Assembly (NCBI RefSeq): GCF_002284535.1
Contig: NZ_NPKH01000023.1
Location: forward strand, 1-64,000
Origin: Mesorhizobium wenxiniae
Lineage (GTDB): Bacteria; Pseudomonadota; Alphaproteobacteria; Rhizobiales; Rhizobiaceae
Length of the DNA: 64,000 bases
Direction: 5' to 3'
The number at the start of each line of letters is the position of its first letter. Within the stretch, counting starts at the first letter, position 1. Both the position numbers and the translations under genes were made by a program. The notes beneath the pieces were generated by a model, which searched no databases, had not been told where the DNA came from, and saw only the letters and a program-made list of their open reading frames with translations. This document shows positions 28,224 to 40,897 of the stretch, one piece after another.

Positions 28224-28646
28224 ATGCCCCGCAATGCGCTGCTACTGCTTTCCCGACTGCTGCTCGCCGCGCTATTCGTTCCGTCCGGCTTTCACGCGCT
28301 TAGCGACATCGCCGGCACATCGGGCTATTTCGCCGGCCTCGGCCTACCGCTGCCGACGCTTGCTGCCTGGGGCACGGGGCTGTTCGAGCTGATCGCCGGG
28401 CTGCTCATCCTCGTCGGCTTCAAGACACCTGTCTTTGCGCTTCTGCTTGCCGCCTTCTGCATCGCGGCAGGCTTCATCGGCCATTATGGCCAGGGCGGCG
28501 ACGATCCGACGCTGACCTTCATGCATTCACAGATGCTGATGAAGGACATCGCCTTATCAGGCGGTTTTCTGGCATTGGCGATGGCTGGCGCCGGCGCCTA
28601 TTCGTTTGATGGGCGGATACTTCGGATCGGCCCTGAAACGACTTGA
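28224..28646 (+). CDS. DoxX-family membrane protein, second copy
   Basis: Also 140 residues with four helices, and clearly paralogous to the gene at 27636. Shared features are LFVPSGFHALSDIAGTSGYF against FVLSGFGKLTAIAGTAGYF, GLFELIAGLLILVGFKT, and the end AGAGAYSFDGR. The start follows GGAGGTGACCAA. It has its own upstream region after the terminator, so it may be regulated separately. It converges on ppx. Confidence 0.88.
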   Translation: MPRNALLLLSRLLLAALFVPSGFHALSDIAGTSGYFAGLGLPLPTLAAWGTGLFELIAGLLILVGFKTPVFALLLAAFCIAAGFIGHYGQGGDDPTLTFMHSQMLMKDIALSGGFLALAMAGAGAYSFDGRILRIGPETT

Positions 28647-28674
28647 CCGGCACAAGCTGTTTGTCTCAGCCAGA

Positions 28675-30209
28675 TTACTTGGCTGGCATATTGGGGCCGC
28701 CCTCGACCGCCAGCACCAGCCGGCGGTTGGTAACCCTCGCCAGCTGTGCCAGCCGGCCGGCCGGCCGCTCGCCGTAAAGGTCGGCCAGCGACGCCGGCAG
28801 CACCAGCGCAAGCACGCCATTGCCGCGGCTCTCCCATTTCAACCGCGGCATGACGCCCGGCATCGCCGCCGTCAGCAGATAGACGACGCGCATCACGGCG
28901 GCCAGCACGCGGGCGCGCTCGATATAGCGTGGCGTCGCCAGTGCCTTGATTTCCGGCGCGATCGATTCGTTGAAGATGCCCTCATGACGGTAGGCGTTGG
29001 CCAGCGCCAGGAAGGCGCGGCCGGGATGGTCGACGCCGATGAAGGAGGCGTGGGCAATGATGTTGAGCGATTGCTTGCCGCGATATTCGGGATGTGCGCG
29101 CCAGCCGATGTCGGCAAGCAGACAGGCGGCCTGGCGGTAACGCGCCTCGTCGACCGTCTCCTCGATGCCGAAGGCGGCGAAGGTCTTGCCCGTCCACTCG
29201 ACAAGCTCATGCGCGTGGGTGACCGAGCGCGAACGCAGCCGGGCGAGTTCCTCCGAGGCCGAGATCAACGGATCTGCCTTCTGCTCGGCTTTGTCGAGCA
29301 GCGAATAGAGGAAGCCCTCGCGCACGCCCAGCGCCGAGACGATGATCTTGGACGGCTGCATCGCCGTCATGATCTCCTGCAGCACGATGGCGCCATAGGG
29401 CAGCAGCGAGCGGCGGTTCTTTGAGACGCCCTCGATCCCCCTTACCTTCTCGATCTCGCCCTTGGCGACCTGCTTGAGGAAGTTCGTAGCGCTGTCGATG
29501 CCGATCTCGTAATGGTGCATGACGCTCAGCGGATAGCTGGTCATTTCCATGTACAGCCGGGCGAGGTTTCGCCAGGTGCCGCCGACCGCATAGAACGGCC
29601 TGCCCTGCCCGCCTTTGAGCAGCTTTGCCCGTTCCAGTTCGTCGCGCGCTATCTTTGCCGCCTGGGCCAGTGAGTTCTTGGCCATGTCCTGCAGACGCAG
29701 GCCGCCCAGCGGCAGCGTGATGCCGTCGCCGATTGCCTCGCCATCGACGTCGACCAGTTCGAGGCTGCCGCCGCCGAGGTCGCCGGCGATGCCGTTGGCC
29801 GGGTGGAAGCCGGAAATGACGCCAAGCGCGGAATAGTGGGCTTCCTGGCGCCCGCTCAGCACCTGGACCTCGGTCTTGAGTACATCTTCGGCGCGCTGGA
29901 TGAAATCGGGACCGTTGACCGCCTCGCGGGCGGCGGCGGTCGCCAGCACGTACATTTGCTCGGCGCCGACCTGCTCGGACAGCGCGCGGAAACGCCGAAA
30001 CTCCTCCATCGAGCGGGTCACCGCCTCGGGATCGAGCTTTCCGGTCGAAACGATGCCGCGACCGAGGCCGGCCAGCATCTTTTCGTTGAACAGCGTGGTC
30101 GGCGAGCGCGCCAGCCCCTCATAGACGACAAGACGGATCGAGTTCGACCCGATGTCGATGATGGACAGCGGTCGGCGGTCCTGAAGCCGGCCCTGGGACG
30201 TTGAAATCA

Positions 30210-30210
<1 letters not shown>
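28675..30210 (-). CDS. ppx: Exopolyphosphatase (Ppx/GppA family)
   Basis: A 511-residue ASKHA-fold phosphatase. The first phosphate-binding loop is SIIDIGSNSIRLVVYEG (about 16-32), the second GIAGDLGGGSLELVD (about 140-154). The C-terminal helical part includes a HD-like region. It hydrolyses inorganic polyphosphate from the chain end or pppGpp to ppGpp. Its start overlaps the ppk stop (TGATG at 30210), so synthesis and degradation enzymes of polyphosphate are translationally coupled. Confidence 0.94.
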
Positions 30211-32411
<2,201 letters not shown>

Positions 32412-32494
32412 GGTTCCTGCCCGTTTCGCACCCGCTGGCCACAGCGTCGCGCGTCTTTGCGGACGCGCAAAGGACGCTCTACCACTCTTAAGCT

Positions 32495-32541
32495 AGGCAT
32501 GATCCCCAGCGAAACCGAATTCGGTTTTCGGGGCCATGCCT
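32495..32541. repeat. RIME-like palindromic element 2
   Basis: AGGCATG and CATGCCT form the ends, CCCC and GGGG the next step, and GAAACCGAAT/ATTCGGTTTTC the core, nearly symmetric over 47 bases. It lies upstream of ppk. The GCATGATC-type ends match element 1 at 20465 in style, and both resemble dispersed rhizobial palindromes. Confidence 0.7.
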
Positions 32542-32729
32542 TAACCGGCTTAGCTTATCCTGTGACAGGCTTTTACGACAGTTTGATTTCATCGATCTTG
32601 CAAAGAGACAGCTTATGATCCAGATGCAATCCAGGCTACAGCGCGGCGCGCCCTTGGACGCGCAAAGGACGCGGTGGAATTTTGATTTGCGCTTGATCCG
32701 GGGTCATGCGGCAGATGTAGGAGACGACG

Positions 32730-32975
32730 ATGGCAGGCGGTTCCATTCCCCATTTCCAGAACGATGCGGGCTATGCGGCGATCGACATCGGCGTCAAGGA
32801 ATTCATGTGCACCGGCGCCAACCCGCCTTTCGACCATCCCCATGTGTTTCTCGACATGGGCGACGACAATGAAAAGGTCTGCCCCTATTGCTCGACGCTT
32901 TTTCGCTATTCGCCAAAGCTGAAGGCGACGGAAACGCAGCCTGCGGGATGCCTCTATATCCATCAGGCAGCCTGA
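32730..32975 (+). CDS. Zinc-finger protein, NDUFS6-like (zf-CHCC)
   Basis: An 81-residue protein with Cys27, His36 or His38, Cys51 and Cys54 (KEFMCTGANPPFDHPHVFL, EKVCPYCSTLFRYSP). This is the CHCC zinc site of the mitochondrial complex I accessory subunit NDUFS6 and its alphaproteobacterial homologues. It is assumed to bind zinc and help complex I assembly. The start follows TAGGAGACGACG. It is 16 bp upstream of a FAD monooxygenase gene, an arrangement suggesting co-transcription. Confidence 0.9.
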   Translation: MAGGSIPHFQNDAGYAAIDIGVKEFMCTGANPPFDHPHVFLDMGDDNEKVCPYCSTLFRYSPKLKATETQPAGCLYIHQAA

Positions 32976-32991
32976 GGCGCACGCCATCCCC

Positions 32992-34218
32992 ATGGACGAC
33001 ACCCGGTCCCGGCAGGTCGTTATCGCCGGAGCCGGCGTCGCCGGACTGACTGCGTCGCTGGCATTTTCCGAACGCGGCTATCTGGTGCGGCTGTTCGAAC
33101 AGGCGCCGCGCCTCGAAGCAGCCGGCGCCGGCATCCAGCTGTCACCCAACGCAACGCGCATCCTTCGCCAGCTCGGCGTGCTCGACCGGCTGTTGCCGGC
33201 GGCGGTGCGGCCGGAGGCGGTCGTGCTCAAGGACGCCGCCACACTGCGCGAGCTGGCGCGGGTGCCGCTTGGCGAAGAAGCCGAAAGGCGCTGGCACGCG
33301 CCCTATCTCGTCGCTCATCGGGCCGATCTGCAAGACGCGCTGATGGCGCGCCTTGCCGAACAGCCGGACATCAGTCTCGTCACCGGCGCGCGCGTCGGCG
33401 GCATCGCCGCAGGACCGCGCCATACCACGGCAACAGTCGAGATTGCCGGCAAGACGGTCGAAGCCGACGGCTTTCTGCTGATCGGCGCCGACGGCGTGTG
33501 GTCGGCTATCCGTGCTCTTGGCGGGTTTGCGGCCAAAAGCCGGTTTTCGGGCGAGCTTGCCTGGCGCGCTACGATCAGTGCAGACAGTGTCGCGGGAGAA
33601 GCGCTTGCGGCGGTCGGCGCCGCCAATTGCGTGACCGCCTTCCTGCATCCCGGTTTTCACCTCGTCACCTATCCCGTCAGCAACGGCACGGCGTTCAACC
33701 TGGCCGCCTTCACCAGGGGCGAGATCATCGCCGAGGGCTGGTCGGGCCACGCCGACCCCAACATCCTCGTCGGCGCGATGCGTGGCACGGCGGCAGCACT
33801 GGCCCGGCTTGGCGAGGATGCCGGCCCGTGGACCGCATGGCCGATCCATACGGTCGACCAGGCACAGCCATGGACAACGCCCGCCGGCATCGCGCTGATC
33901 GGCGACGCCGCGCATGCGATGACGCCGTTTGCGGCGCAAGGCGCGGCGATGGCGATCGAGGATGTCGCAACCCTTGCAGGTTTTGTCGCCGCCTCGCCTG
34001 CCGACCCCTGGAGCGCCCTTGCCGCCTGGGAAAAGGTGCGGCGCCCGCGCATCGCCAAGGTCGCCCGCCGCGGTGCTGTCAACCGTCTCGCCTGGCACGC
34101 TTCCGGGCCGGTGGCGGTCGCGCGCAACCTGTTTCTGAGATTGCACTCTCCGGAAAGGCTCGCCGCCGATCTCGATTGGCTTTATGGCTGGCAGGTGCCG
34201 GAAACCGTCGGACACTAG
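32992..34218 (+). CDS. FAD-dependent monooxygenase (salicylate hydroxylase-like)
   Basis: A 408-residue flavoprotein. The dinucleotide motif is VVIAGAGVAGLTASLAFSER (about 9-28), followed by the second glycine-rich stretch AAGAGIQLSPNATRIL, the DG motif LLIGADGVWSAIR and the GD motif LIGDAAHAMTPFAAQGAAMAIED (about 300-322). Class A hydroxylases of this type act on salicylate-like aromatics, and UbiH-type relatives on ubiquinone precursors. Pairing with an NDUFS6-like protein makes a quinone-related role conceivable, but that is inference. Confidence 0.88.
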   Translation: MDDTRSRQVVIAGAGVAGLTASLAFSERGYLVRLFEQAPRLEAAGAGIQLSPNATRILRQLGVLDRLLPAAVRPEAVVLKDAATLRELARVPLGEEAERRWHAPYLVAHRADLQDALMARLAEQPDISLVTGARVGGIAAGPRHTTATVEIAGKTVEADGFLLIGADGVWSAIRALGGFAAKSRFSGELAWRATISADSVAGEALAAVGAANCVTAFLHPGFHLVTYPVSNGTAFNLAAFTRGEIIAEGWSGHADPNILVGAMRGTAAALARLGEDAGPWTAWPIHTVDQAQPWTTPAGIALIGDAAHAMTPFAAQGAAMAIEDVATLAGFVAASPADPWSALAAWEKVRRPRIAKVARRGAVNRLAWHASGPVAVARNLFLRLHSPERLAADLDWLYGWQVPETVGH

Positions 34219-34227
34219 TGCCAAGCA

Positions 34228-34913
34228 TCAATTATAAATCCGCATCGACAGGTCGAGCGAGGCCGGCAGCGGATTCCACCAGCCTGTCCGCAGGCCGGCG
34301 ATACGCAGAGCCGCCGCTGTCCAGGTGTTGCAGCCAACCAGCGCGTTGAAATGGCCGTTGGCTTCGTAGAAGCGGTCGAACCTGGAATAGGCGGCATTCT
34401 CGACTGGGATGGGACCGTTCGGCCCTTGCTGGAAACTCGCGGTGATGAAGTCGAGCAGCGCCGAAAAACGCTCCTCGCTGATGTCGAAGCCGGCGACGTC
34501 GGGGTGCGGCTCGACAATGTTGGCGGCGACATCGATATGCATCACCGATGCGTCCAGTGTCAGCGCCTTCATCACCGGCACCGCCTTCAGTTCCGACCAG
34601 GTCGGCGTCTCCAGATAGAAGGCGCGGCCTCCCCAGCCGAAGACGATGTAGCGGACCCCAGCCATGTCGTCCGGAATGCCGCCATCGACCAGGAAATGGA
34701 AGCGCTTGCGCACGTCGTCATCGACCGGAACGGCGATATCGGTGTGGATCGGATTTTTCAGCACCAGGATGTGCCTGGTGGCTACGGGATCGGCGGCGGC
34801 CGCCGGCAAGAGCGGCCGTGGAATGAATGTCCCAAAACCACGGCAAGCACGATTGCCACCACCAGAATGGCGAGAAAACGCCCAAGCTTTTTCACGAGGG
34901 ACGGCTTTTTCAT
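34228..34913 (-). pseudogene. DUF2459 membrane-anchored protein with a frameshift
   Basis: Residues from IPRPLLPAAAADP onward form a normal DUF2459 protein (LVLKNPIHTDIAVPVDDDV, GWGGRAFYLETPTWSELKAV, GCNTWTAAALRIAGL). The matching N-terminus, MKKPSLVKKLGRFLAILVVA with a transmembrane helix, starts at ATG 34913 in the neighbouring frame. The two frames meet at GGTTTTGGGACA (about 34826-34838); one added base restores VVLGTFIPRPLL. So the gene is either mutated, mis-sequenced, or read by slippage on the T4/G3 run. DUF2459 proteins are about 220-240 residues; function unknown. Confidence 0.75.
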
Positions 34914-34964
34914 GTGGGACGGCCTCGCAATCGGGGCGCAATCGCCGGCTGACGGCCCAGACGC

Positions 34965-34999
34965 AAAAGAGCCCGGCAGGATTTCGGCCGGGCTCTTTT
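34965..34999. terminator. Bidirectional terminator between aapP and the DUF2459 gene
   Basis: AAAAGAGCCCGGC (34965-34977) pairs perfectly with GCCGGGCTCTTTT (34987-34999) around nine bases. It provides a T-run on both strands. It lies 17 bp after the aapP stop and so ends the aap operon. Confidence 0.93.
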
Positions 35000-35016
35000 G
35001 ATTCGCGTGAGAGCGA

Positions 35017-35820
35017 TCAGTGCAGGATCTGCGACAGGAACAGTTTTGTGCGCTCGTGGCGCGGATTGTCGAAGAACTCGGCCGGCGTGTTCTGCTCGAC
35101 GATCTGGCCCTGATCCATGAAGATCACCCGGTTGGCGACCTTGCGGGCAAAGCCCATCTCGTGGGTGACGCAGAGCATGGTCATGCCCTCTTCGGCGAGG
35201 CCGACCATTGTCTCCAGCACTTCCTTGATCATTTCGGGATCGAGCGCAGAGGTCGGCTCGTCGAACAGCATGATGCGAGGGTTCATGCATAACGAGCGGG
35301 CGATGGCGACACGCTGCTGTTGGCCGCCGGAAAGCTGGCCGGGATATTTGTTGGCCTGTTCCGGGATCTTGACGCGCGTGAGGAAGTGCATGGCGATTTC
35401 CTCGGCCTGCTTCTTCGGCGTCTTGCGCACCCAGATCGGCGCCAGCGTGCAGTTTTCCAGGATGGTCAAATGCGGGAACAGGTTGAAGTGCTGGAAAACC
35501 ATGCCGACCTCGCGGCGCACTTCGTCGATCTTCTTGAGGTCGTTGGTCAATTCCTTGCCATCGACGATGATCTTGCCCTTCTGGTGCTCTTCCAGCCGGT
35601 TGATGCAGCGGATCATCGTCGATTTGCCGGAGCCCGAAGGGCCGCAAATGACGATGCGCTCGCCGCGCATCACCTTCAGATTGATATCCTTCAGCACGTG
35701 GAATTCGCCGTACCATTTGTGCATAGCGATGATGTCGATGGCGACGTCGGTGGTGGATACCTGCATCTTGGCGGCATTGACCTTGATCTCTTCCGCGCTG
35801 ACTGCATTTTCTGTGGCCAT
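35017..35820 (-). CDS. aapP: General L-amino acid ABC transporter ATPase AapP
   Basis: A 267-residue ABC ATPase. Walker A is GPSGSGKST (about 59-67), the Q-loop is in [17 protein letters not shown], the signature is [15 protein letters not shown], Walker B is [14 protein letters not shown] and the switch His is in CVTHEMGFA. It powers uptake of a broad range of L-amino acids with AapJ, AapQ and AapM. It is last in the operon, 21 bp after aapM, before a strong terminator. Confidence 0.96.
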   Translation of the reverse strand: MATENAVSAEEIKVNAAKMQVSTTDVAIDIIAMHKWYGEFHVLKDINLKVMRGERIVICGPSGSGKSTMIRCINRLEEHQKGKIIVDGKELTNDLKKIDEVRREVGMVFQHFNLFPHLTILENCTLAPIWVRKTPKKQAEEIAMHFLTRVKIPEQANKYPGQLSGGQQQRVAIARSLCMNPRIMLFDEPTSALDPEMIKEVLETMVGLAEEGMTMLCVTHEMGFARKVANRVIFMDQGQIVEQNTPAEFFDNPRHERTKLFLSQILH

Positions 35821-35841
35821 GGAAGGTTCCCTTTTTTGTTC

Positions 35842-36999
35842 TTAGCGTTTGTAGCTGGTATCGAGCCGGCGTTCCGTGAACATCGAATAACGCGACATGC
35901 CGAAACAGAACATCCAGAAGACGAAGGCAGCGAACACCAGGCCGGACCTTGCCGTCTGCGGCGTTGCCCAGTTGGCGTCGGAAAAATTCTGTTTGACGAC
36001 GCCGAGCAGGTCGAACATCGAGATGATTGAGACCAGGCTGGTGTCCTTGAACATGCCGATGAAGGTATTGACTATGCCGGGAATGACCAGCTTCAACGCC
36101 TGCGGCAGCACTATCAGGCCCATCTTCTGCCAGTAGCCGAGGCCGAGCGAATCCGCACCCTCATACTGGCCCTTGGGGATCGCCTGCAGGCCGCCGCGCA
36201 CCACTTCGGCCATATAGGCAGCGGCAAACAGCGAGACACCGATCAGCGCCCTCAGGAACTTGTCGAAGGTGACGCCGGCCGGCAGGAACAGCGGCAGCAT
36301 GACGCTGGCCATGAACAGGACGGTGATCAGCGGGATGCCCCGCACCGTCTCGATGAAGATGACGCACAGCATCTTGACGATCGGCATCTTCGATCGCCGC
36401 CCCAGCGCCAGCACAATGCCGATCGGCAGCGACACGGCAATGCCGACGAAGGACAGGGTGAGCGTCACCAGAAGCCCGCCCCATAGCGGGGTTTCGACAT
36501 GCGGCAGGCCGAACACGCCGCCAACCAGCAGGATGAAAGCAACGATCGGCAGCGCCCCGAAGAATAAGATTGCGTTCAGCCCCTTGCGCGGCACCTTCGG
36601 GATGAGCAGCGGCACCAGAAGCGCCACGAACAGGATGGCGACGAGGATCGGCCGCCAGCGCTCATCGATCGGATAGCGGCCGAACATGAACTGGCCGAAT
36701 TTGGCGTTGACGAAGGCCCAGCAGGCGCCCGACCAACCATCCGGCTGGATGCCGCCCTGCGCCACCGTGGCGCAGAACGTACGGTCGGTGCCGGTCCATT
36801 GGGCGTTGATGAGAGCCCAGCTGATCAGTTGCGGCAGGATCATCGCGACCAGCACGATGCCGATGATGGTCAGGATCGTGTCGCCGGTCGACGCAATCAG
36901 GTTTTTGCGTATCCAGGCGCCCAGACCGCGCTCACTTGCTGGCGCCGACTGTGCCAGCGCCATTTCGACGCGGACGAAGGAAAGGTCGTGCTCCTGCAT
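35842..36999 (-). CDS. aapM: General L-amino acid ABC permease AapM
   Basis: A 385-residue inner-membrane permease with about eight helices. The extended N-terminal half is typical of AapM/BztC. The HisM-type permease core has the EAA loop ([40 protein letters not shown]). It pairs with AapQ. The start follows the aapQ stop by four bases. Its C-terminus ends RRLDTSYKR. Confidence 0.95.
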   Translation of the reverse strand: MQEHDLSFVRVEMALAQSAPASERGLGAWIRKNLIASTGDTILTIIGIVLVAMILPQLISWALINAQWTGTDRTFCATVAQGGIQPDGWSGACWAFVNAKFGQFMFGRYPIDERWRPILVAILFVALLVPLLIPKVPRKGLNAILFFGALPIVAFILLVGGVFGLPHVETPLWGGLLVTLTLSFVGIAVSLPIGIVLALGRRSKMPIVKMLCVIFIETVRGIPLITVLFMASVMLPLFLPAGVTFDKFLRALIGVSLFAAAYMAEVVRGGLQAIPKGQYEGADSLGLGYWQKMGLIVLPQALKLVIPGIVNTFIGMFKDTSLVSIISMFDLLGVVKQNFSDANWATPQTARSGLVFAAFVFWMFCFGMSRYSMFTERRLDTSYKR

Positions 37000-37003
37000 G
37001 TCG

Positions 37004-38191
37004 CTACCTCTCCACCAGCGCCATTCTGGCGTTGACCACGTTCATGATCGCCGACGTCAACAGGCTGAGCGCGAGATAGACCACCATCATGATCAGCACG
37101 CACTCGATCGCCTGGCCGGTCTGGTTCAGCACCGTGCCGGTCGTCGCCGTCAGGTCCGGGTAGCCGATGGCGATGGCCAGCGACGAGTTCTTGGTCAGGT
37201 TCAGATACTGGCTGGTCAGCGGCGGAATGACGATGCGCATGGCTTGCGGAATGACGACAAGCCGCAGAATCGAGCCCGGCCGCAGCCCGAGGGCACCGGC
37301 TGCCTCGGTCTGCCCCTTACTGACGCCCATGATGCCGGCCCGCACGATTTCGGCGATGAAGGCGGCCGTATAGAAGGACAGCGCCAAATAGAGCGACAGG
37401 AACTCCGGCTTGACCTGAAAGCCGCCGGTCAGGTTGAAGGTCGATTGCTTTGGATAATCGAAGCTCAGCGGGAAGCCGCTCAGCGCATAGGCCAGCAACG
37501 GCAAGCCGATGATCAAAGCCGCCGATGTCCAGAACACAGGGAATTGCTGGCCGGTCGCCATCTGCCGCTGACGCGCCTTGCGGGCGACGAACCACGCCAT
37601 GGCGATGCCGAGAAGCAGAGCAACCAGGATCAGCCAGGAGCCTTCGCCCCACACGGCGCGCGGAAAATAAAAGCCACGTTGGTTGAGAAAGGAACTGAAC
37701 GGCAAATTGATGCTCTCGCGCGGCGCCGGCAGCACCGAAAGCACGCCTGAATACCAGAAGAAGATGACCAGCAGCGGCGGGATGTTGCGGAAGACCTCGA
37801 CATAGACCGTGCAGATCTTGCGGATCAGCCAGTTGTGCGAAAGTCGGCCGACGCCGAGGATAAAGCCGATTATGGTCGCGGTGATGATGCCGGAGACGGC
37901 AACGATGAGCGTGTTGATGAAGCCGACCAGAATGGCGCGGCCATAGGTGGAATCCGACGAGTAGGCGATGGCGCTGTCACTAATGTCGAAGCCGGCGCGG
38001 CCCCTGAGGAAACCGAAGCCTGATGCAATGCGCAGGCGCGTCAGATTGTCGATGGTGTTTTGGACGATCCACCAAACCAACGCCACCAGCACGATGACGA
38101 CCACCGCCTGGAAGAATATGCCGCGGACCTTCGGATCGTTGATGAAGGAGCCGCTTCTTGGCTCCTCGCGAAGAATTTCCTGCGATGCCAT
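37004..38191 (-). CDS. aapQ: General L-amino acid ABC permease AapQ
   Basis: A 395-residue permease related to AapM. The early part has [20 protein letters not shown], as in AapQ/BztB. A long periplasmic insertion and the conserved EAA-type loop ([20 protein letters not shown]) follow. It forms the translocation channel with AapM. A 12-bp hairpin lies between aapJ and this gene. Confidence 0.95.
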   Translation of the reverse strand: MASQEILREEPRSGSFINDPKVRGIFFQAVVVIVLVALVWWIVQNTIDNLTRLRIASGFGFLRGRAGFDISDSAIAYSSDSTYGRAILVGFINTLIVAVSGIITATIIGFILGVGRLSHNWLIRKICTVYVEVFRNIPPLLVIFFWYSGVLSVLPAPRESINLPFSSFLNQRGFYFPRAVWGEGSWLILVALLLGIAMAWFVARKARQRQMATGQQFPVFWTSAALIIGLPLLAYALSGFPLSFDYPKQSTFNLTGGFQVKPEFLSLYLALSFYTAAFIAEIVRAGIMGVSKGQTEAAGALGLRPGSILRLVVIPQAMRIVIPPLTSQYLNLTKNSSLAIAIGYPDLTATTGTVLNQTGQAIECVLIMMVVYLALSLLTSAIMNVVNARMALVER

Positions 38192-38215
38192 TCGACCATC
38201 CCCTGGAAAGAGAAA

Positions 38216-38242
38216 CCGGAAGGCAGACGATCTGCCTTCCGG
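38216..38242 (-). other. Intercistronic hairpin between aapJ and aapQ
   Basis: CCGGAAGGCAGA and TCTGCCTTCCGG form a perfect 12-bp stem with a 3-base loop, 12 bp after the aapJ stop, with no T-run. Such hairpins after a binding-protein gene usually protect the upstream mRNA and lower permease expression relative to the binding protein. Confidence 0.75.
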
Positions 38243-38254
38243 ATCACATTTCGG

Positions 38255-39283
38255 TCAGCGGATCGGCGGAGAGTACTGCAGGCCGCCCTTGGTCCACAAC
38301 GCGTTGATGCCGCGCGCGATCTTGAGCGGGCTGCCCGAACCGACATTGCGTTCGAACATTTCGCCATAGTTGCCGACAGCCTTGACGATGTTGACCACCC
38401 AGTCATTGGAGACACCGAGATCGGTGCCGATCTTGGTGTCGGGCTCAGTTCCGAGCACGCGCTTGATCTCCGGGTTGTCCGAGTTCTTCATCTCGTCGAC
38501 ATTGGCCTTGGTGATGCCGAGTTCCTCGGCCTGGAGCAACGCGAAATAAGTCCACTTGACGATGTGGTACCACTGGTCGTCACCCTGACGCACGGCCGGT
38601 CCAAGCGGTTCTTTTGAGATGATCTCGGGCAGCACAACGTGGTCGGCCGGGGCGCCAAGCGTCAGGCGGATACCGTAGAGACCCGACTGGTCGGTGGTGT
38701 AGACATCGCAGCGGCCGGCGTCATAGGCGGCGTTGACCTCTTCCAGCTTTTCGAAGACGACCGGGTTGTACTCCATCTTGTTCGACTTGAAGTAGTCGGC
38801 GAGGTTGAGCTCGGTCGTGGTCCCGCTCTGCACGCAGACCGCCGCGCCTGAAAGCTGCAGCGCGGAGTTCACGCCCGGCAGCTTCTTGGCGTTGATCATG
38901 AAGCCCTGGCCGTCATAGTAGGTGATACCGACAAAGTTCAGGCCGAGCGCTGTGTCGCGGTTGATGGTCCAGGTGGTGTTGCGCGACAGGACGTCGATCT
39001 CGCCGGACTGCAACGCGGTGAAGCGTTCCTTGGCGCTGAGCGGCGTGAACTTGACCTTGGTGCCATCGCCGAAAACGGCGGCCGCGACAGCGCGGCAGAA
39101 ATCCGCATCGATGCCTTGCCAGTCGCCCTTGTCGTCCGGCGCCGAGAAGCCGGCCAGACCGGTCGAGACGCCGCATTGGATGAAGCCCTTGGCCTTGACG
39201 TCGTCGAGCGTGGCCGCCGACGCGGCCGAAGCCACCAACCCAAGCGCGGCGGCGCCCAGAATGCCGATTGCAATGTGTTTCAT
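38255..39283 (-). CDS. aapJ: General L-amino acid-binding protein AapJ
   Basis: A 342-residue periplasmic binding protein with a signal peptide (MKHIAIGILGAAALGLVASA, cleavage near ASA-AT). The family 3 binding fold follows: VKAKGFIQCGVSTGLAGFSA, DWQGIDADFCRAVAAAVFGD, DVLSRNTTWTINRDTALGLN. It captures L-amino acids for the AapQMP transporter. The start ATG 39283 begins the signal peptide; the frame extends upstream without homology. It is the first gene of the operon. Confidence 0.96.
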   Translation of the reverse strand: MKHIAIGILGAAALGLVASAASAATLDDVKAKGFIQCGVSTGLAGFSAPDDKGDWQGIDADFCRAVAAAVFGDGTKVKFTPLSAKERFTALQSGEIDVLSRNTTWTINRDTALGLNFVGITYYDGQGFMINAKKLPGVNSALQLSGAAVCVQSGTTTELNLADYFKSNKMEYNPVVFEKLEEVNAAYDAGRCDVYTTDQSGLYGIRLTLGAPADHVVLPEIISKEPLGPAVRQGDDQWYHIVKWTYFALLQAEELGITKANVDEMKNSDNPEIKRVLGTEPDTKIGTDLGVSNDWVVNIVKAVGNYGEMFERNVGSGSPLKIARGINALWTKGGLQYSPPIR

Positions 39284-39727
39284 AACCCACAGACCCTTTT
39301 CTGTTTTTTTCAGGCGAACCTGACTTTTTCCGTGTGAACGCAGCTTCCCGTTCCGGCCCATTCCCGGAACCCCGCATCGCAACCGACGCGCTGCCTCCCA
39401 TTCACGAACTGCATCGAAGGCGATTATTTCAGTGAGGTCAAGGGAAATGACCTAAACCGAAAGAGTTTGAAAACCAATTGCCGCAAATGCCTGAATTGCA
39501 GACAAACGCGCTTGGAAACTAGCCAGCCGTGCGAACAAAGCCGGCAAAGCCCGGTCAACGCAAATCGGGGGCTGGGCCGGCAAAACCCGTCGCTCGGATT
39601 TACGGCCCATGACTGACTTGTCGTGCGATAATTGGCATATCCAAAGTCCGCCGGCTGGCGGGTGGCGAACGGTTGCGCGGCCAATGCCGCCGCACTATGG
39701 CTAGCGCTTCATCAGAGGCGAAGCGCA
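39284..39727. other. Divergent promoter region of aapJ and metC
   Basis: About 440 bp without a supported gene between the aap operon and metC. It must contain both promoters. I looked for a SAM-type riboswitch ahead of metC and did not see a convincing conserved core. No strong hairpin or named site was recognised. Confidence 0.5.
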
Positions 39728-40897
39728 ATGGCAAAAGACGGCAACGAAATGGGCATCAACACGCGGCTTGCCCATTCGGGCAACAATCCGCACGACTATT
39801 TCGGCTTCGTCAATCCGCCGGTCGTGCATGCCTCGACCGTGCTCTATCCCAACGCGGCGACGATGGCGGCACGCAGCCAGAAATACACCTACGGAACGCG
39901 CGGCACGCCGACCACCGACGCGCTTGCCGGCGCGATCGACGCGCTCGAAGGCTCGGCCGGCACGATCCTGGTGCCCTCGGGCCTGGCGGCGGTGACGGTG
40001 CCGCTGCTCGCCTTCCTGTCGGCGGGCGACCATGTCCTGATCGTCGATTCCGTCTATCACCCGACCCGCAATTTCGCCGACACGATGCTGAAACGGCTGG
40101 GCGTCGAGGTTGAGTACTACGATCCGCATGTCGGTGCCGGTATAGCGGCGCTGATCAAGCCCAACACCAGGGTCGTGTTCACCGAATCGCCGGCCTCCAA
40201 CACGTTCGAGGTGCAGGACATACCGGCCATCGCCAGCGCGGCACACGCCGCAGGCGCGATCGTCATGATGGATAACACCTGGGCGACGCCGCTCTACTTC
40301 CGCCCGCTCGACTACGGCGTCGACATCTCGATCCATGCGGCGACAAAATACCCGGCTGGCCATTCCGATGTGCTGCTCGGCACCGCGTCGGCCAACAAGG
40401 CCTGCTGGAAACAGCTTTGCGAGACGTTCTACACGATGGGCTGCTGCGCCGGGCCCGACGATGTCTATCAGGTGCTGCGCGGCCTGCGCACCATGGGCGT
40501 GCGCCTCGACCACCATCAGCGCAGCGCACTGGCCATAGGCGCCTGGCTGGAGGGCCAGCCGGGCGTGGCGCGCGTGCTGCATCCAGCGCTTGCCAGCCAC
40601 CCCGATCACGCTCTCTGGAAGCGCGACTTCTGCGGCTCGAGCGGCATTTTTTCGATCGTCCTCAAGGGCGGCGGCCAGAAACAGCAGCATGCCTTCCTCG
40701 ATGCGCTCAGGATATTCGGCCTTGGCTATTCCTGGGGCGGCTATGAGAGCCTTGCCGTGCCGGTGTTCCTCGGCGACCGCGTCGTCGCCAAGGGCCCTTA
40801 TGACGGCCCGCTCGTCCGCTTGCAGATCGGGCTTGAAGACGTCGACGACCTGAAAGCCGATCTGGCGCGCGGCCTCGCTGCGGCGGCGGCTGCTTGA
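39728..40897 (+). CDS. metC: Cystathionine beta-lyase
   Basis: A 389-residue PLP enzyme of the Cys/Met metabolism family. The N-terminal THNP-like region is TRLAHSGNNPHDYFGFVNPP, the substrate loop KYTYGTRGTPTTDALA, and the PLP lysine is in SIHAATKYPAGHSDVLLG (about 205-222). It cleaves cystathionine to homocysteine, pyruvate and ammonia for methionine synthesis. ATG 39728 is used; another Met lies seven codons on. The frame is open upstream without homology. Monocistronic. Confidence 0.92.
   Translation: MAKDGNEMGINTRLAHSGNNPHDYFGFVNPPVVHASTVLYPNAATMAARSQKYTYGTRGTPTTDALAGAIDALEGSAGTILVPSGLAAVTVPLLAFLSAGDHVLIVDSVYHPTRNFADTMLKRLGVEVEYYDPHVGAGIAALIKPNTRVVFTESPASNTFEVQDIPAIASAAHAAGAIVMMDNTWATPLYFRPLDYGVDISIHAATKYPAGHSDVLLGTASANKACWKQLCETFYTMGCCAGPDDVYQVLRGLRTMGVRLDHHQRSALAIGAWLEGQPGVARVLHPALASHPDHALWKRDFCGSSGIFSIVLKGGGQKQQHAFLDALRIFGLGYSWGGYESLAVPVFLGDRVVAKGPYDGPLVRLQIGLEDVDDLKADLARGLAAAAAA

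Noticed and set aside
39600..39727. Possible SAM riboswitch upstream of metC
   Set aside because: I could not find a conserved SAM-II or SAM-I core or a clear aptamer stem arrangement.
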